Shown: one piece after another, positions 18,108 through 27,251 of the stretch
Numbering within the stretch: position 1 is the stretch's first letter
Layout of the letters: every line of letters starts with the position of its first letter
Assembly (NCBI GenBank): GCA_015060225.1
Contig: SUYX01000013.1
Coordinates: forward strand, 1-53,317
Direction: 5' to 3'
Length of the DNA stretch: 53,317 bases
DNA from: Bacteroidales bacterium
GTDB lineage: Bacteria > Bacteroidota > Bacteroidia > Bacteroidales > UBA932
Position numbers and translations under genes: made by a program
The notes under the pieces: model-generated
Told to the model about the DNA's origin: nothing
Databases searched by the model: none
Seen by the model: the letters and a program-made list of their open reading frames with translations, nothing else

Positions 18108-19184
18108 ATGTTGTCACTAAAGAGCAAAATACTTCTGTTTCCATACTGGATAGCCCTGAAAATAAGGCATTTCCTATATGACAAAGGGATAAAGAAAAGT
18201 TATTCCTTCCCTATACCGGTAATCTGTATAGGCAACATTACCGTTGGCGGTACAGGCAAGACTCCGCATGCAGAGATGATTATTGGGATGCTGAAGGGAA
18301 AATACCGGATTGCCCTCCTCTCAAGGGGTTACAAGAGAAAGACCAAAGGGTTCAGAATTGCATCCGATACAGACACTTTTGAACATATAGGGGATGAGCC
18401 TCTTCAGATAAAGCACAAATTTCCAGACATAATTGTGGCAGTATGTGAAGACAGGTGCGAGGGGATAGAGAAGTTGCTTGCGCTGCCTGAGGATATACGC
18501 CCACAACTGATTATCCTGGATGATGCCTTCCAGCACCGCAGAGTAAAGCCATCCCACTCAATAGTGCTTATAAACTGGAACAACCCTATCTTCTCCGACA
18601 ATCTCCTCCCTTTGGGAAGATTGAGGGATTTGCCCGAGCAGATAAAAAGGGCAGACAGTGTAATAGTTACAAAGGCACCCCGTTTTGGAGAGCATGACGG
18701 CATTATTGATGAAGAACTTGCTGCAGTACAGGCTGCCCCTGTAGAGAAGGAGTGGCGTGCAAAACTGGGATTGGGGAAAGAGCAGAACCTGTGCTTCTCC
18801 AGCATTTTTTATGGTGAGCCGTTTGGGGTTGATCCAAAGATGGCAGACAACCGCTACATCTACTCTGGGAGTGCCGTATTCTTCACAGGCATTGCAAACG
18901 ACACACAGTTCAGGGACCATATCTCAGGAAAATACAAGATACTCAATTCCATAAAATTCCCCGACCACTACAGCTTTACAAAGACAAACATAAAGGATAT
19001 AAACAATTGGGCAGCACTATATCCAACATCTGTTGTCTTTACAACCGAGAAGGACAGCAAACGGCTCATCGGGAATCCATATTTGTCAGAAGACCTGAAA
19101 AGGAGATTGTTCTATATCCCAATTGAAGTGAGAATCATTCCTGGGCACCCCATCGGGAAGCAACATAATCCAACAGTTCAATAA
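18108..19184 (+). CDS. lpxK: Tetraacyldisaccharide 4'-kinase LpxK
   Basis: About 358 residues from ATG 18108 (MLSLKSKILLFPYWIALKIR); the frame is open to an ATG at 18039, but promoter-like boxes lie between. The N-terminal membrane-associated helix precedes the P-loop GNITVGGTGKTP. Further family features are LLSRGYKRKTKGF, GDEPLQIKHKF, and IILDDAFQHRRVKPSHSIVL (the DDxxQHR motif). It phosphorylates the 4' position of the lipid A disaccharide precursor at the inner membrane. It overlaps the end of the convergent dus gene by 50 bases, with no terminator between. Confidence 0.95.
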   Translation: MLSLKSKILLFPYWIALKIRHFLYDKGIKKSYSFPIPVICIGNITVGGTGKTPHAEMIIGMLKGKYRIALLSRGYKRKTKGFRIASDTDTFEHIGDEPLQIKHKFPDIIVAVCEDRCEGIEKLLALPEDIRPQLIILDDAFQHRRVKPSHSIVLINWNNPIFSDNLLPLGRLRDLPEQIKRADSVIVTKAPRFGEHDGIIDEELAAVQAAPVEKEWRAKLGLGKEQNLCFSSIFYGEPFGVDPKMADNRYIYSGSAVFFTGIANDTQFRDHISGKYKILNSIKFPDHYSFTKTNIKDINNWAALYPTSVVFTTEKDSKRLIGNPYLSEDLKRRLFYIPIEVRIIPGHPIGKQHNPTVQ

Positions 19185-20139
19185 CCTTTGCAGGGTCGTT
19201 CTCGGTAACCAGTTTCAGACGGGTCTCCTTAAAATCGGGAAGGCATTTGAAATAGTTGCTCAAATGGCGGCGCATCTCAAGCACCCCCACGCGGTCCCCC
19301 TTTACAGAGATTGATTTTGCGAAATGTTTCTTTGCGAGGGCAACCTTCTCCTCTACCGTGAGAGGAGGCATAGGCTCCCCATGCTCCATATAGTATTTTA
19401 TCTCCTTGAAAATCCATGGGCGGCCATATGTAGCCCTCCCTATCATTATGCCATCCACACCGTAACGTTCAAATGCTGCCGCTGCACCGGGGCCATCTGT
19501 TATGTCACCGTTCCCGATGATTGGAATGCGCATCCTCGGATTCTCTTTAATCTTCCCGATAAGGGTCCAGTCCGCCTCTCCTTTATACATCTGGCACCGT
19601 GTCCTCCCGTGTACAGTAAGGGCCGCTATACCTACATCCTGCAGCCTCTCTGCCAGTTCAACTATTATCTTTGAGTCTTCGTCCCATCCAAGACGTGTCT
19701 TTACGGTAACCGGAAGTTTTACCGCTTCCACAACAGATTTGGTTATCTCAACCATTTTGTCGGGAAAACGCATCATGCCGCTTCCTGCTCCCCTTCCTGC
19801 AATCTTGCTCACAGGGCACCCGAAGTTTATATCTATAATGTCCGGGCCCGCACCTCCCGCAATCCGGGCAGCATTCTCCGCCATTTGGGCCGCTTCAACC
19901 ATTGCCTCCGGGATGTGGCCGTAGATCTGGATTCCTATGGGTTTCTCATAATCAAATGTTACAAGTTTGGCCAGGGACTTCTTGGCATCGCGTATGAGTC
20001 CGTCAGATGATACAAACTCCGTGTACATCATATCTGCACCAAACTCCTTGCATATATACCTGAACGATGCATCCGTAACATCTTCCATAGGGGCCAAAAA
20101 AAGTGGCTTCACACCCAAATCCAAATCACCGATCTTCAT
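19135..20139 (-). CDS. dusB: tRNA-dihydrouridine synthase (DusB-like)
   Basis: 334 residues. The TIM-barrel start is LFLAPMEDVTDASFRYIC. The catalytic cysteine sits in DINFGCPVSKIAGRGAGSGM; FMN-binding elements include VKTRLGWDED, LTVHGRTRCQMYKG, IIGNGDI and GVDGIMIGRATYGRPW. It reduces uridine to dihydrouridine in tRNA D-loops using FMN and NADPH. The M-E-D-V-T motif and the G-R-A-x-x-G-R-P-W motif fit the DusB group best. Its last 50 bases overlap lpxK head to tail on the other strand. It is divergent from pfkA with only 33 bases between start codons. Confidence 0.93.
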   Translation of the reverse strand: MKIGDLDLGVKPLFLAPMEDVTDASFRYICKEFGADMMYTEFVSSDGLIRDAKKSLAKLVTFDYEKPIGIQIYGHIPEAMVEAAQMAENAARIAGGAGPDIIDINFGCPVSKIAGRGAGSGMMRFPDKMVEITKSVVEAVKLPVTVKTRLGWDEDSKIIVELAERLQDVGIAALTVHGRTRCQMYKGEADWTLIGKIKENPRMRIPIIGNGDITDGPGAAAAFERYGVDGIMIGRATYGRPWIFKEIKYYMEHGEPMPPLTVEEKVALAKKHFAKSISVKGDRVGVLEMRRHLSNYFKCLPDFKETRLKLVTENDPAKVIELLDYVASRWGAQE

Positions 20140-20172
20140 TATCTTTGTTATATGAATTAGAATGCAAAAGTA
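20140..20172. promoter_or_regulatory. Divergent promoter pair between dus and pfkA
   Basis: The plus strand carries TATCTTTG at 20140-20147 (25 bases before the pfkA ATG) and the minus strand carries TACTTTTG at 20172-20165 (25 bases before the dus ATG). Both match TAnnTTTG. The -33 boxes would have to lie inside the opposite genes; none is perfect. Confidence 0.5.
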
Positions 20173-21168
20173 ATGAATATGATGGAATCAAAGAAATTCA
20201 AAAGGATTGGAGTCCTCACTTCAGGTGGTGACGCTCCAGGGATGAATGCTGCAATAAGGGCTGTTGTAAGGAGTGCAATATACCACGGAATTGAGCCTGT
20301 AGGAATCATGAGGGGATATCAGGGGATATTGGACAAAAGGTTCATAGGGATGCAGTCCCATTCCGTTTCCAAAATAATAAACAAGGGAGGGACAATGCTC
20401 AAATCAAGCAGATGCCCGCAGTTCAAGGAGGCCGGAACAAGAGTTCAGGCTATGGAGAACCTTAGGGAGGCCGGAATTGAGGCTTTGGTTGTAATAGGTG
20501 GCGACGGCTCTTTCAGAGGGGCAAATGCGTTGTATGAAGAGTTTGATTTTCCTGTGGTGGGGGTTCCAGGAACCATAGACAACGACATTTACGGTACCGA
20601 TTTTACCATTGGCTTTGATACGGCCATAAATACAGCTGTAGAAGCCATAGACAAGATCAGGGACACAGCAGATTCCCATAACCTCATATTCTTTGTAGAG
20701 GTAATGGGGAGGGATGCCGGTTTTATAGGTCTGTATACCGGTATTGCCACAGGAGCCGAACAGTGCCTGATACCGGAGTACCATACCGATATTGACAAAT
20801 TATGCAGCTACCTTACAAATGAAAGGAGGAAGAACAAGACCAGCGGAATAATTGTGGTAGCAGAGGGTGAAGATGCAGGAAGTGCACATGAAATTGCCCA
20901 GAAGGTAAAAGAGAAACTTCCACATTATGACACCAGGGTAACCACTCTTGGCCATATACAAAGGGGCGGTTCCCCTACCTGCAACGACAGGGTTCTGGCC
21001 AGCGTCCTGGGAAACGGTGCTGTGGAGGCCCTCATGAGGGGATGGAGCGGAGTTATGGTGGGCCAGATCAACGGTGACATAACCTATACTCCGTTCAATC
21101 AAGCTTGTACAAAGCACAATCAGATTAACAAAAATCTATATGAGATAGCTCATATTTTGGCACTTTAA
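20173..21168 (+). CDS. pfkA: ATP-dependent 6-phosphofructokinase
   Basis: 331 residues, usual length for bacterial group A PFK. Motifs: GVLTSGGDAPGMNAAIRAVV (nucleotide loop), VVIGGDGSFRGA, VVGVPGTIDNDIYGTDFTIG (catalytic Asp in TIDND), EVMGRDAGFIG, AEGEDAG and TLGHIQRGGSPTCNDRV. Glycine after GGD (GGDG) fits ATP rather than pyrophosphate as donor. It phosphorylates fructose 6-phosphate to the 1,6-bisphosphate in glycolysis. In-frame Mets at positions 3 and 4 are possible starts. Its 3' end contains the -33 box of the rplM promoter. Confidence 0.96.
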   Translation: MNMMESKKFKRIGVLTSGGDAPGMNAAIRAVVRSAIYHGIEPVGIMRGYQGILDKRFIGMQSHSVSKIINKGGTMLKSSRCPQFKEAGTRVQAMENLREAGIEALVVIGGDGSFRGANALYEEFDFPVVGVPGTIDNDIYGTDFTIGFDTAINTAVEAIDKIRDTADSHNLIFFVEVMGRDAGFIGLYTGIATGAEQCLIPEYHTDIDKLCSYLTNERRKNKTSGIIVVAEGEDAGSAHEIAQKVKEKLPHYDTRVTTLGHIQRGGSPTCNDRVLASVLGNGAVEALMRGWSGVMVGQINGDITYTPFNQACTKHNQINKNLYEIAHILAL

Positions 21169-21186
21169 AAATTTTTACTACCTTTG
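21156..21186 (+). promoter_or_regulatory. Promoter of the rplM-rpsI operon
   Basis: TTTG (21156-21159), 19 bases, then TACCTTTG (21179-21186): an exact Bacteroidota housekeeping promoter. The -33 box lies within the last codons of pfkA. The leader to the GTG start of rplM is about 55 bases. Confidence 0.85.
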
Positions 21187-21246
21187 CACCCCCTTATATA
21201 GGGGAAATCGCAACAAAAATATAGTATTAACTTAAAAATCAACACA

Positions 21247-21699
21247 GTGGAGTATCAAAGTTACAAGACAGTTTCGGCAAATGCACAGACCGTAACCAAA
21301 GAGTGGTTGGTAATTGACGCAACTGATCTAGTATTAGGAAGACTTGCCAGCAGAATCGCATTGGTTCTAAGAGGCAAGAACAAGGCCAACTACACACCAC
21401 ACGTGGATTGTGGCGATAACGTAATCGTTATCAATGCCGAGAAAATCCGCCTTACTGGTAAAAAGTTGACCGACAAGGTGTATGTAAGACATACAGGGTA
21501 TCCCGGCGGACAGCGTTTTGCAAACCCTAAGGATTTGCTTGTACGCAAACCAACCGTTGTACTTGAGGAGGCAGTAAGAGGTATGCTTCCTAAAAACAGA
21601 CTTGGAGCAGAGTTGCTTCGTAACCTACATGTATATGCAGGTCCTGAGCACCCTCACCAGGCACAACAACCTAAAACAGTTACTTTTAACGAAATTTAA
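21247..21699 (+). CDS. rplM: 50S ribosomal protein L13
   Basis: 150 residues. EWLVIDATDLVLGRLAS, YTPHVDCGDNVIVINAEKIR, HTGYPGGQR and LEEAVRGMLPKN are the L13 signature. It is an early-assembling 50S protein. The start is GTG at 21247, chosen because the resulting SYKTVSAN opening matches L13 of other Bacteroidales. It is first in a rplM-rpsI pair, followed by rpsB-tsf, with strongly biased codons. Confidence 0.96.
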   Translation: MEYQSYKTVSANAQTVTKEWLVIDATDLVLGRLASRIALVLRGKNKANYTPHVDCGDNVIVINAEKIRLTGKKLTDKVYVRHTGYPGGQRFANPKDLLVRKPTVVLEEAVRGMLPKNRLGAELLRNLHVYAGPEHPHQAQQPKTVTFNEI

Positions 21700-21708
21700 A
21701 CACAGAGC

Positions 21709-22095
21709 ATGGAACAAATCAACGCCCTTGGAAGACGTAAAACAGCAGTTGCTCGCGTTTATGTGAACACAGGAAAAGGTAATATTACCATTAACGGTAA
21801 AGAGCTTAACTCATACTTCGTAGAGGAGACTCTTCAGTTTATCGTTAAACAGCCACTTGAGGTAACAAACACTTTGGCAGAGTTTGATATCAAAGTAAAC
21901 CTTGACGGTGGTGGAATCAAAGGTCAGGCAGAGGCTCTTCGTCTTGGTATTGCACGCGCCCTTTGCGCTATCAATGCTGAGTACAGACCGGCACTTAAAG
22001 CTGCAGGATTCCTAACTCGCGACTCAAGAGAGGTAGAGAGAAAGAAACCTGGTCAGCCTGGTGCACGCAGACGCTTCCAGTTCAGCAAACGTTAG
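21709..22095 (+). CDS. rpsI: 30S ribosomal protein S9
   Basis: 128 residues, full length. [16 protein letters not shown] opens the protein; [19 protein letters not shown] and the C-terminal [18 protein letters not shown] (ending in the S9 SKR tail that reaches the P-site tRNA) are diagnostic. It follows rplM by 9 bases and is co-transcribed with it. Confidence 0.97.
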   Translation: MEQINALGRRKTAVARVYVNTGKGNITINGKELNSYFVEETLQFIVKQPLEVTNTLAEFDIKVNLDGGGIKGQAEALRLGIARALCAINAEYRPALKAAGFLTRDSREVERKKPGQPGARRRFQFSKR

Positions 22096-22129
22096 TATTT
22101 TACAGACAACTGCTTACATTTTTGCACAG

Positions 22130-22240
22130 TTTGAATTCAAATTTTTCGGGACTTCCTAAAGGGAGTCAAATCCCATGCGGGAACTACCTGATAAATTGTT
22201 CAGCTGCGGAAAATTTGAGGATCGGCAAAGCCGCTACCTC
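22130..22240 (+). ncRNA. Structured leader before rpsB, candidate ribosomal-protein regulatory RNA
   Basis: The 189-base rpsI-rpsB gap holds several stems: GACTTCC/GGGAGTC with TAAA loop (22150-22167), TCCC/GGGA around ATGC (22171-22182), and a bipartite GAGG-at-CGGC-aaa-GCCG-cta-CCTC stem (22217-22240). A perfect 12-base palindrome TTTGAATTCAAA stands at 22130-22141. No T-tract follows, so these are not terminators. In other bacteria S2 represses its own operon through the rpsB leader; a similar role here is inferred from position and folding only. Confidence 0.5.
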
Positions 22241-22284
22241 AGATTGACATAAAGAGATTTATAAAAAAAGAAAAAACAAAAGAA

Positions 22285-23085
22285 ATGCCTAGAACAAATT
22301 TCCAAGACTTACTTGATGCAGGTTCGCATTTTGGTCACTTGAAAAGAAAATGGAATCCAAAAATGGCTCCATACATTTTTATGGAGAAGAATGGTATTCA
22401 TATCATTGACCTGCACAAGACCGTTGTCAAAATAGATGAAGCAGCAAACATGATGAAACAGCTTGCACGCGCAGGCAGAAAGATTCTTTTTGTTGCTACC
22501 AAAAAACAGGCAAAAGAGATTGTTGCCGAGAAGGCTGCTGCTGTTAACATGCCATATGTTACAGAGAGATGGCCAGGTGGAATGCTTACTAACTTCCCTA
22601 CTATCCGTAAGGCTGTTAAGAAGATGAACACCATTGACAAAATGATTACAGACGGTACTTTTGACACTCTTGCAAAAAGGGAGAAACTTCAGATTACCCG
22701 TCAGAGAGCAAAATTGGAGAAGAACCTTGGTTCAATCGCAGACTTGAACCGTCTTCCTTCAGCTCTTTTTGTAGTTGACGTTCAGAAAGAGATGAACGCA
22801 GTTAAAGAGGCTAACCGCCTTAACATTCCGGTTATCGCTATGGTTGATACTTGTTGCGATCCTACCCCTATTGATTATGTAATTCCTGCCAACGATGATG
22901 CTGCTAAATCAATCGGCCTAGTAATGGATGCACTTTGTGGCGCTGTTGCTGAGGGTCTTCAGGAGAGAAAGATTGAGAAGGAGAAAGAGAAAGAGGCATC
23001 TGCAGAGAAAGAGGGCGATGCACCGGTAGCAAAAAAACTACGTTCACGTAAATCAACTGCTGCTGCAGAGGAGAAAGCTGAGTAA
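22285..23085 (+). CDS. rpsB: 30S ribosomal protein S2
   Basis: 266 residues. FQDLLDAGSHFGHLKRKWNP, FMEKNGIHIIDLHKT, ILFVATKKQAKEIV, TERWPGGMLTNFPTIR and PVIAMVDTCCDPTPIDYVIP are S2 hallmarks. The C-terminal 35 residues are a charged Lys/Glu/Ala tail (EKEKEKEASAEKEGDAPVAK), a lineage extension. It is paired with tsf 23 bases downstream, the usual arrangement. Confidence 0.97.
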   Translation: MPRTNFQDLLDAGSHFGHLKRKWNPKMAPYIFMEKNGIHIIDLHKTVVKIDEAANMMKQLARAGRKILFVATKKQAKEIVAEKAAAVNMPYVTERWPGGMLTNFPTIRKAVKKMNTIDKMITDGTFDTLAKREKLQITRQRAKLEKNLGSIADLNRLPSALFVVDVQKEMNAVKEANRLNIPVIAMVDTCCDPTPIDYVIPANDDAAKSIGLVMDALCGAVAEGLQERKIEKEKEKEASAEKEGDAPVAKKLRSRKSTAAAEEKAE

Positions 23086-23108
23086 TTATTTTTAAAGTAC
23101 AGAACATT

Positions 23109-24113
23109 ATGGAAATTAAAGCTTCAGACGTTGCGAAACTACGCCAGATGACCGGTGCAGGTATGATGGATTGCAAGAAGGCTCTTGTAGAGGCTGAGGG
23201 CGATTTTAACAGAGCACAGGAGATCATCAGAGAGAAAGGCAAACTAGTTGCAGCAAAACGTTCAGACAGAGAGACTACAGAGGGTAAAGTTGTAGCTCTT
23301 GTAAATGCAGACAATACTAAAGCTATCCTTACTGCTCTTGGTTGCGAGACAGACTTCGTTGCCAAAAATGCAGAGTTCCAGGAGTTGGCCGGCAATATTG
23401 CCAAGACTGCACTTGAGAACTTCCCAGCAGACCTTGCAGGTTTGATGGCTTGTTCATTCAACGGACAGACTGTAGAGGATGCTATCACTCAGCAGACCGG
23501 TAAGAGCGGTGAGAAACACGCTGTACCTTTCTATGCAAACATTGAGGCTCCTTACATCTCTTCATATATGCACGTAATCAACGGCAAGCTTGCAGCTATC
23601 GTTGGTTTCAACAAAGAGGTTTCTGCAGAGGTTGGTAAAGGTATCGCTATGCAGGTTGCTTCAATGAACCCTGTTGCCCTTGATGCAGCATCTGTTCCAC
23701 AGGAGGTTATCAACAATGAGCTTACAGTTGCAGTTGAGAAAACCAAAGAGGAGCTTGTTCTTAAAGCAGTAGAGGCTGCCCTTAAGAAAGCCGGCATCAA
23801 CCCTTCACATGTTGACAGTGAGGACCACATTGAGTCTAACATGGCTAAAGGCTGGATCACTGAGGAGGAGGCTGCAAAAGCTCGTGAGATCAAAGCTACC
23901 GTTACTGCAGAGAAAACTGCAGGCCTTGGCGCTGAGGAGGCTAAAATCCAGAACATCGCTAAAGGTAGACTTGGCAAGTTCTTCAAAGAGAACACTCTTC
24001 TTGAGCAGGCTTACCAGATGGGTGACGGCAAGCAGTCTGTAAAAGATTTCTTGGCTTCAGTTGACAAGGATGTTAAAGTTGTTGCTTTCAAGAGATTCTC
24101 TCTTAACGACTAA
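23109..24113 (+). CDS. tsf: Elongation factor Ts
   Basis: 334 residues. The N-terminal UBA-like domain has VAKLRQMTGAGMMDCKKALV and EAEGDFNRAQEIIREKG; TALGCETDFVAKN is the TDFV motif that contacts EF-Tu. It exchanges GDP for GTP on EF-Tu. It is the last gene of the rpsB-tsf transcription unit and ends 15 bases before a strong two-way terminator. Confidence 0.97.
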   Translation: MEIKASDVAKLRQMTGAGMMDCKKALVEAEGDFNRAQEIIREKGKLVAAKRSDRETTEGKVVALVNADNTKAILTALGCETDFVAKNAEFQELAGNIAKTALENFPADLAGLMACSFNGQTVEDAITQQTGKSGEKHAVPFYANIEAPYISSYMHVINGKLAAIVGFNKEVSAEVGKGIAMQVASMNPVALDAASVPQEVINNELTVAVEKTKEELVLKAVEAALKKAGINPSHVDSEDHIESNMAKGWITEEEAAKAREIKATVTAEKTAGLGAEEAKIQNIAKGRLGKFFKENTLLEQAYQMGDGKQSVKDFLASVDKDVKVVAFKRFSLND

Positions 24114-24128
24114 TTTTAACTTCACCAT

Positions 24129-24162
24129 AAAAAAGCTGACTTTTTGAAAGTCAGCTTTTTTT
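24129..24162. terminator. Bidirectional terminator between tsf and tyrA
   Basis: AAAAAAGCTGACTTT (24129-24143) pairs with AAAGTCAGCTTTTTT (24147-24161); A- and T-runs make it work for both converging operons. The tyrA stop codon lies within its right edge. Confidence 0.92.
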
Positions 24163-24976
24163 ATTTCACCCTCTCCCTCACACCATCCAGGAACTGTTTC
24201 ATTGCAGCACTATCCTTTGCAGCTACAATTTCTTTCAATTCATTCAATTTGTCTATAATGCCCTGCAACTGCCCGTTGGTGTTTGGATTGAACAGAATCT
24301 CTGTAAGGAGGTAGTCATCCTCACTCAACAGCCCATGTGCGATTGCCAGATGTTTCTTGAATGTTGTACCAGGAACCTCCTGATGCTTCATTATCGAGCC
24401 AAAAACAAGGGTTGATGCAAATGGAATTGAAAGTGAATAAGCCACAACCTCATCGTGTCCGTCAAAAGTATATTCCCTTACATTCAGCTTGAGAGAGCTG
24501 AACAGATCACGGTAGAAAATCATACCCATATAATCTGTTCCCCTAACCGCAACTTTGCCAGAAGCATCCTTATGCTGCGGTTCATTTATAATTATGGCGT
24601 TTTCTGTCTGAAGATTCCCAAGATTGGCAAAAGTTGGGCCAAACATTGGATGGACAGATACATATCTGAATCCGGACTGCTCATAGAAATCCTTGAGTCC
24701 TGTTTTTACAGATGCTATATCTGAAAGGATACACCCCTGCGGCAAATACGGCATAACCTCCCTGAATGCAGCTTCGGTATAGCTCAAGGTTACACAATTT
24801 ATCACCAGTTCAGGAGCAAATTCCTTCACTTGATCCATAGTGGAGAAACGCAATGCATTGTAGATAAAACGCATCCTCTTGAGATCCTTCTCAAAGACTG
24901 CAATCTCATGATTGAAACTCAGAAGGTCAGAAAAGAATGACCCCATCTTACCGTTCCCCAAAATAAGTATTCTCAT
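24161..24976 (-). CDS. tyrA: Prephenate dehydrogenase
   Basis: 271 residues. The N-terminal Rossmann motif is ILILGNGKMGSFF; ELVINCVTLSYTE, ILSDIASVKTG and YVSVHPMFGPTFANL (substrate-binding His in HPMFGP) mark the TyrA family. It oxidises prephenate to 4-hydroxyphenylpyruvate with NAD(P), the tyrosine branch. It is the last gene of the pheA operon, 11 bases after the DAHP synthase gene. The chorismate mutase activity resides in that neighbour, so this protein is monofunctional. Confidence 0.92.
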   Translation of the reverse strand: MRILILGNGKMGSFFSDLLSFNHEIAVFEKDLKRMRFIYNALRFSTMDQVKEFAPELVINCVTLSYTEAAFREVMPYLPQGCILSDIASVKTGLKDFYEQSGFRYVSVHPMFGPTFANLGNLQTENAIIINEPQHKDASGKVAVRGTDYMGMIFYRDLFSSLKLNVREYTFDGHDEVVAYSLSIPFASTLVFGSIMKHQEVPGTTFKKHLAIAHGLLSEDDYLLTEILFNPNTNGQLQGIIDKLNELKEIVAAKDSAAMKQFLDGVRERVK

Positions 24977-24987
24977 ATCCGTACTCT

Positions 24988-26043
24988 CTATAATGCCAAC
25001 TGTATCCTTACCGATTCCTCATGTATGCTCTTCATTATTGCAAAGACAAACTCTTTGTCCAAGTTCATTGCCTCTCCCATCTGGGCACGTTTCTCAAGAA
25101 TCTCATTGTATCGTCCTGTCTGCAATACCGGCATATTGTTCTCTTTCTTGTACATACCTATCTCCCTTGAAACCCTGTTTCTCTTTGCCAGAATGGTAAG
25201 GAGCTGCTCATCTATCTCATCTATCTGCTTACGCAATACTGAGATGTTCTCTGTTGTCTGCTTGTTCTCTCTCAAAACCAACATCTTTATGGTAAAATCC
25301 AAAACTTGCGGGGTTATCTGCTGTTTGGCATCACTTAATGCCTCGTCGGGATTACAATGTGATTCCACCATAAGTCCGTCAAACTTGAGGTCCATTGCCT
25401 GCTGCGATATTGGAGCAACCAGTTCCCTCTTTCCACCAATATGGCTCGGATCGCAGAACATTGTAATGTTCGGATAACGGCGTCTGAGTTCAATTGGAAT
25501 ATGCCATAAAGGGAGATTTCTGTAGAGTTTCTGATCATAAGTGCTGAATCCTCTCAGAATTACACCAACATTGGTAATGCCGGCATTTACAAGTCTCTGC
25601 AATGCTCCAATCCAAAGCTCAAGATCAGGATTTACAGGATTCTTTACCAGCACAGGTATATCTGTACCTTTAAGGGAATCTGCCAGCTCCTGCATTGCAA
25701 AAGGATTTGCTGCAGTTCTGGCCCCTATCCACAAAATGTCTATACCGGCTTTGACTGCTTCAAATACATGTGCAGCAGTTGCCACCTCAGTTGCCACAAG
25801 CATTCCGGTCTTCTGTTTAACCTCCTTTAGCCATGGAAGGCCAACGGTTCCTACCCCCTCAAATCCTCCCGGTTTGGTACGCGGTTTCCATATTCCTGCC
25901 CTGAATATCTTTACTCCATTCTTTGCCAATTCCTGTGCTGTATTCAACACCTGCTCACGGCTCTCTGCACTGCAGGGGCCAGCAATTATTATTGGGCGCT
26001 CTGATGCCTCAATTCCCGGTAAAACCAATTTCTCAATTTCCAT
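24988..26043 (-). CDS. Bifunctional DAHP synthase / chorismate mutase
   Basis: 351 residues in two domains. Residues about 1-255 form a class I-beta (KDPG-like) DAHP synthase: IIIAGPCSAESREQ, FRAGIWKPRTKPGGFEG, DILWIGARTAANPF, MFCDPSHIGGKRE. Residues about 265-351 form an AroQ-type chorismate mutase: VLRKQIDEIDEQLLTILAKR and RYNEILEKRAQMG. It thus makes the first shikimate-pathway intermediate and converts chorismate to prephenate. This fusion order is common in Bacteroidota and often allows feedback control through the mutase domain. It stands third in the operon. Confidence 0.95.
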   Translation of the reverse strand: MEIEKLVLPGIEASERPIIIAGPCSAESREQVLNTAQELAKNGVKIFRAGIWKPRTKPGGFEGVGTVGLPWLKEVKQKTGMLVATEVATAAHVFEAVKAGIDILWIGARTAANPFAMQELADSLKGTDIPVLVKNPVNPDLELWIGALQRLVNAGITNVGVILRGFSTYDQKLYRNLPLWHIPIELRRRYPNITMFCDPSHIGGKRELVAPISQQAMDLKFDGLMVESHCNPDEALSDAKQQITPQVLDFTIKMLVLRENKQTTENISVLRKQIDEIDEQLLTILAKRNRVSREIGMYKKENNMPVLQTGRYNEILEKRAQMGEAMNLDKEFVFAIMKSIHEESVRIQLAL

Positions 26044-26064
26044 AATACCAAATTTTCCCGATAA

Positions 26065-27240
26065 CTATTCTACATTTTCATTTATCCTGCAAAGTGCCCG
26101 CTGCAATGTCTCTTCATTTGCACAAAGGGATATCCTTATATAATTATCCCCATTGGAACCGAAGATGAACCCCGGGGTGAGGAACACCTTTGCATTATAC
26201 AGCACCTTGTCACAAATATCTACACCTTTTCCCTGCACTTTTCCCCACAGAAACAGTCCCACCTGTCCTGGGGCAACCTCTGCCCCCACCTTCTCAAGTA
26301 TTGCCTGCGCCAACGCCTTGCGCGCCGCATAAACCCCGTTCATCTGCACATACCACTCTTTTGGCGCCTCAAGAGCCTTTACTGCAGCCAGCTGCATAGG
26401 GCGGAACATTCCGGAATCCATATTGCTCTTTACCCTCAATACCCACTCTACAAACTGACTGTTTGAAACAAGCGTTCCAATACGCCATCCGGGCATATTA
26501 TGGCTCTTGCTCATTGAATTGAGTTCAATGCATATATCCTTCGCTCCCTCCACACTCATGATGCTCAAAGGCTTATCATTCAGGATGAAACTGTAAGGGT
26601 TGTCGTGACAGATTATAATACCGTACTTCTTTCCAAAGGCCACAAGCCTCTCAAACAGTTCTACGGAACCGTTTGCCCCTGTAGGCATATTGGGATAATT
26701 GCACCACATGAGTTTTACAGAATCAAGGTCTATTTCCCCATTCTTGTGGGCCTGCTCCAATGCATTAAAATCGGGCTGCCACCCTTTTTCTGCACAAAGA
26801 TCATAACTTATAATTTTTGCTCCCACCAATTTGGATACAGATGAGTATGTAGGATATCCCGGATTTGGAACAAGTACCGCATCACCATCATTTACAAAAG
26901 CCATGGAGATGTGCATTATACCCTCCTTGCTGCCCATCAGCGGCAACACTCCATTGACAGGGTTGAGCTCCACACCGTACCACCTGCTGTACCATTGCGC
27001 CCATGCCTGCCTCAGTTGTGGGGTACCCACATACGGCTGATAACCGTGAGCCTTGGGATCTGCCGCCTCTTGAGCCAAAGTATCTGTAACTTCCTTAGCC
27101 GGCGGAAGATCCGGACTCCCTATCCCCAAATTTATAACATCCGCCCCCTGGGAATTCATCTGTGCAATCTCCTTCAGCTTTACAGAAAAATAATACTCCT
27201 GTACATTTGATATCCTGTCTGCTGGAACTATCTCTTTCAT
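26065..27240 (-). CDS. PLP-dependent class I/II aminotransferase, probably aromatic
   Basis: 391 residues. INLGIGSPDLPP opens the fold; VLVPNPGYPTYSSV, MWCNYPNMPTGA, and the PLP lysine in NSMSKSHNMPGWRIG identify a fold-type I aminotransferase of the aspartate/LL-DAP group. FIFGSNGDNYIRISLC is the C-terminal Arg-containing carboxylate site. Its place between pheA and DAHP synthase-mutase suggests that it transaminates phenylpyruvate and hydroxyphenylpyruvate, the last step to Phe and Tyr. Substrate is inferred from context. Confidence 0.88.
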   Translation of the reverse strand: MKEIVPADRISNVQEYYFSVKLKEIAQMNSQGADVINLGIGSPDLPPAKEVTDTLAQEAADPKAHGYQPYVGTPQLRQAWAQWYSRWYGVELNPVNGVLPLMGSKEGIMHISMAFVNDGDAVLVPNPGYPTYSSVSKLVGAKIISYDLCAEKGWQPDFNALEQAHKNGEIDLDSVKLMWCNYPNMPTGANGSVELFERLVAFGKKYGIIICHDNPYSFILNDKPLSIMSVEGAKDICIELNSMSKSHNMPGWRIGTLVSNSQFVEWVLRVKSNMDSGMFRPMQLAAVKALEAPKEWYVQMNGVYAARKALAQAILEKVGAEVAPGQVGLFLWGKVQGKGVDICDKVLYNAKVFLTPGFIFGSNGDNYIRISLCANEETLQRALCRINENVE

Positions 27241-27251
27241 ATCATTCTTAT

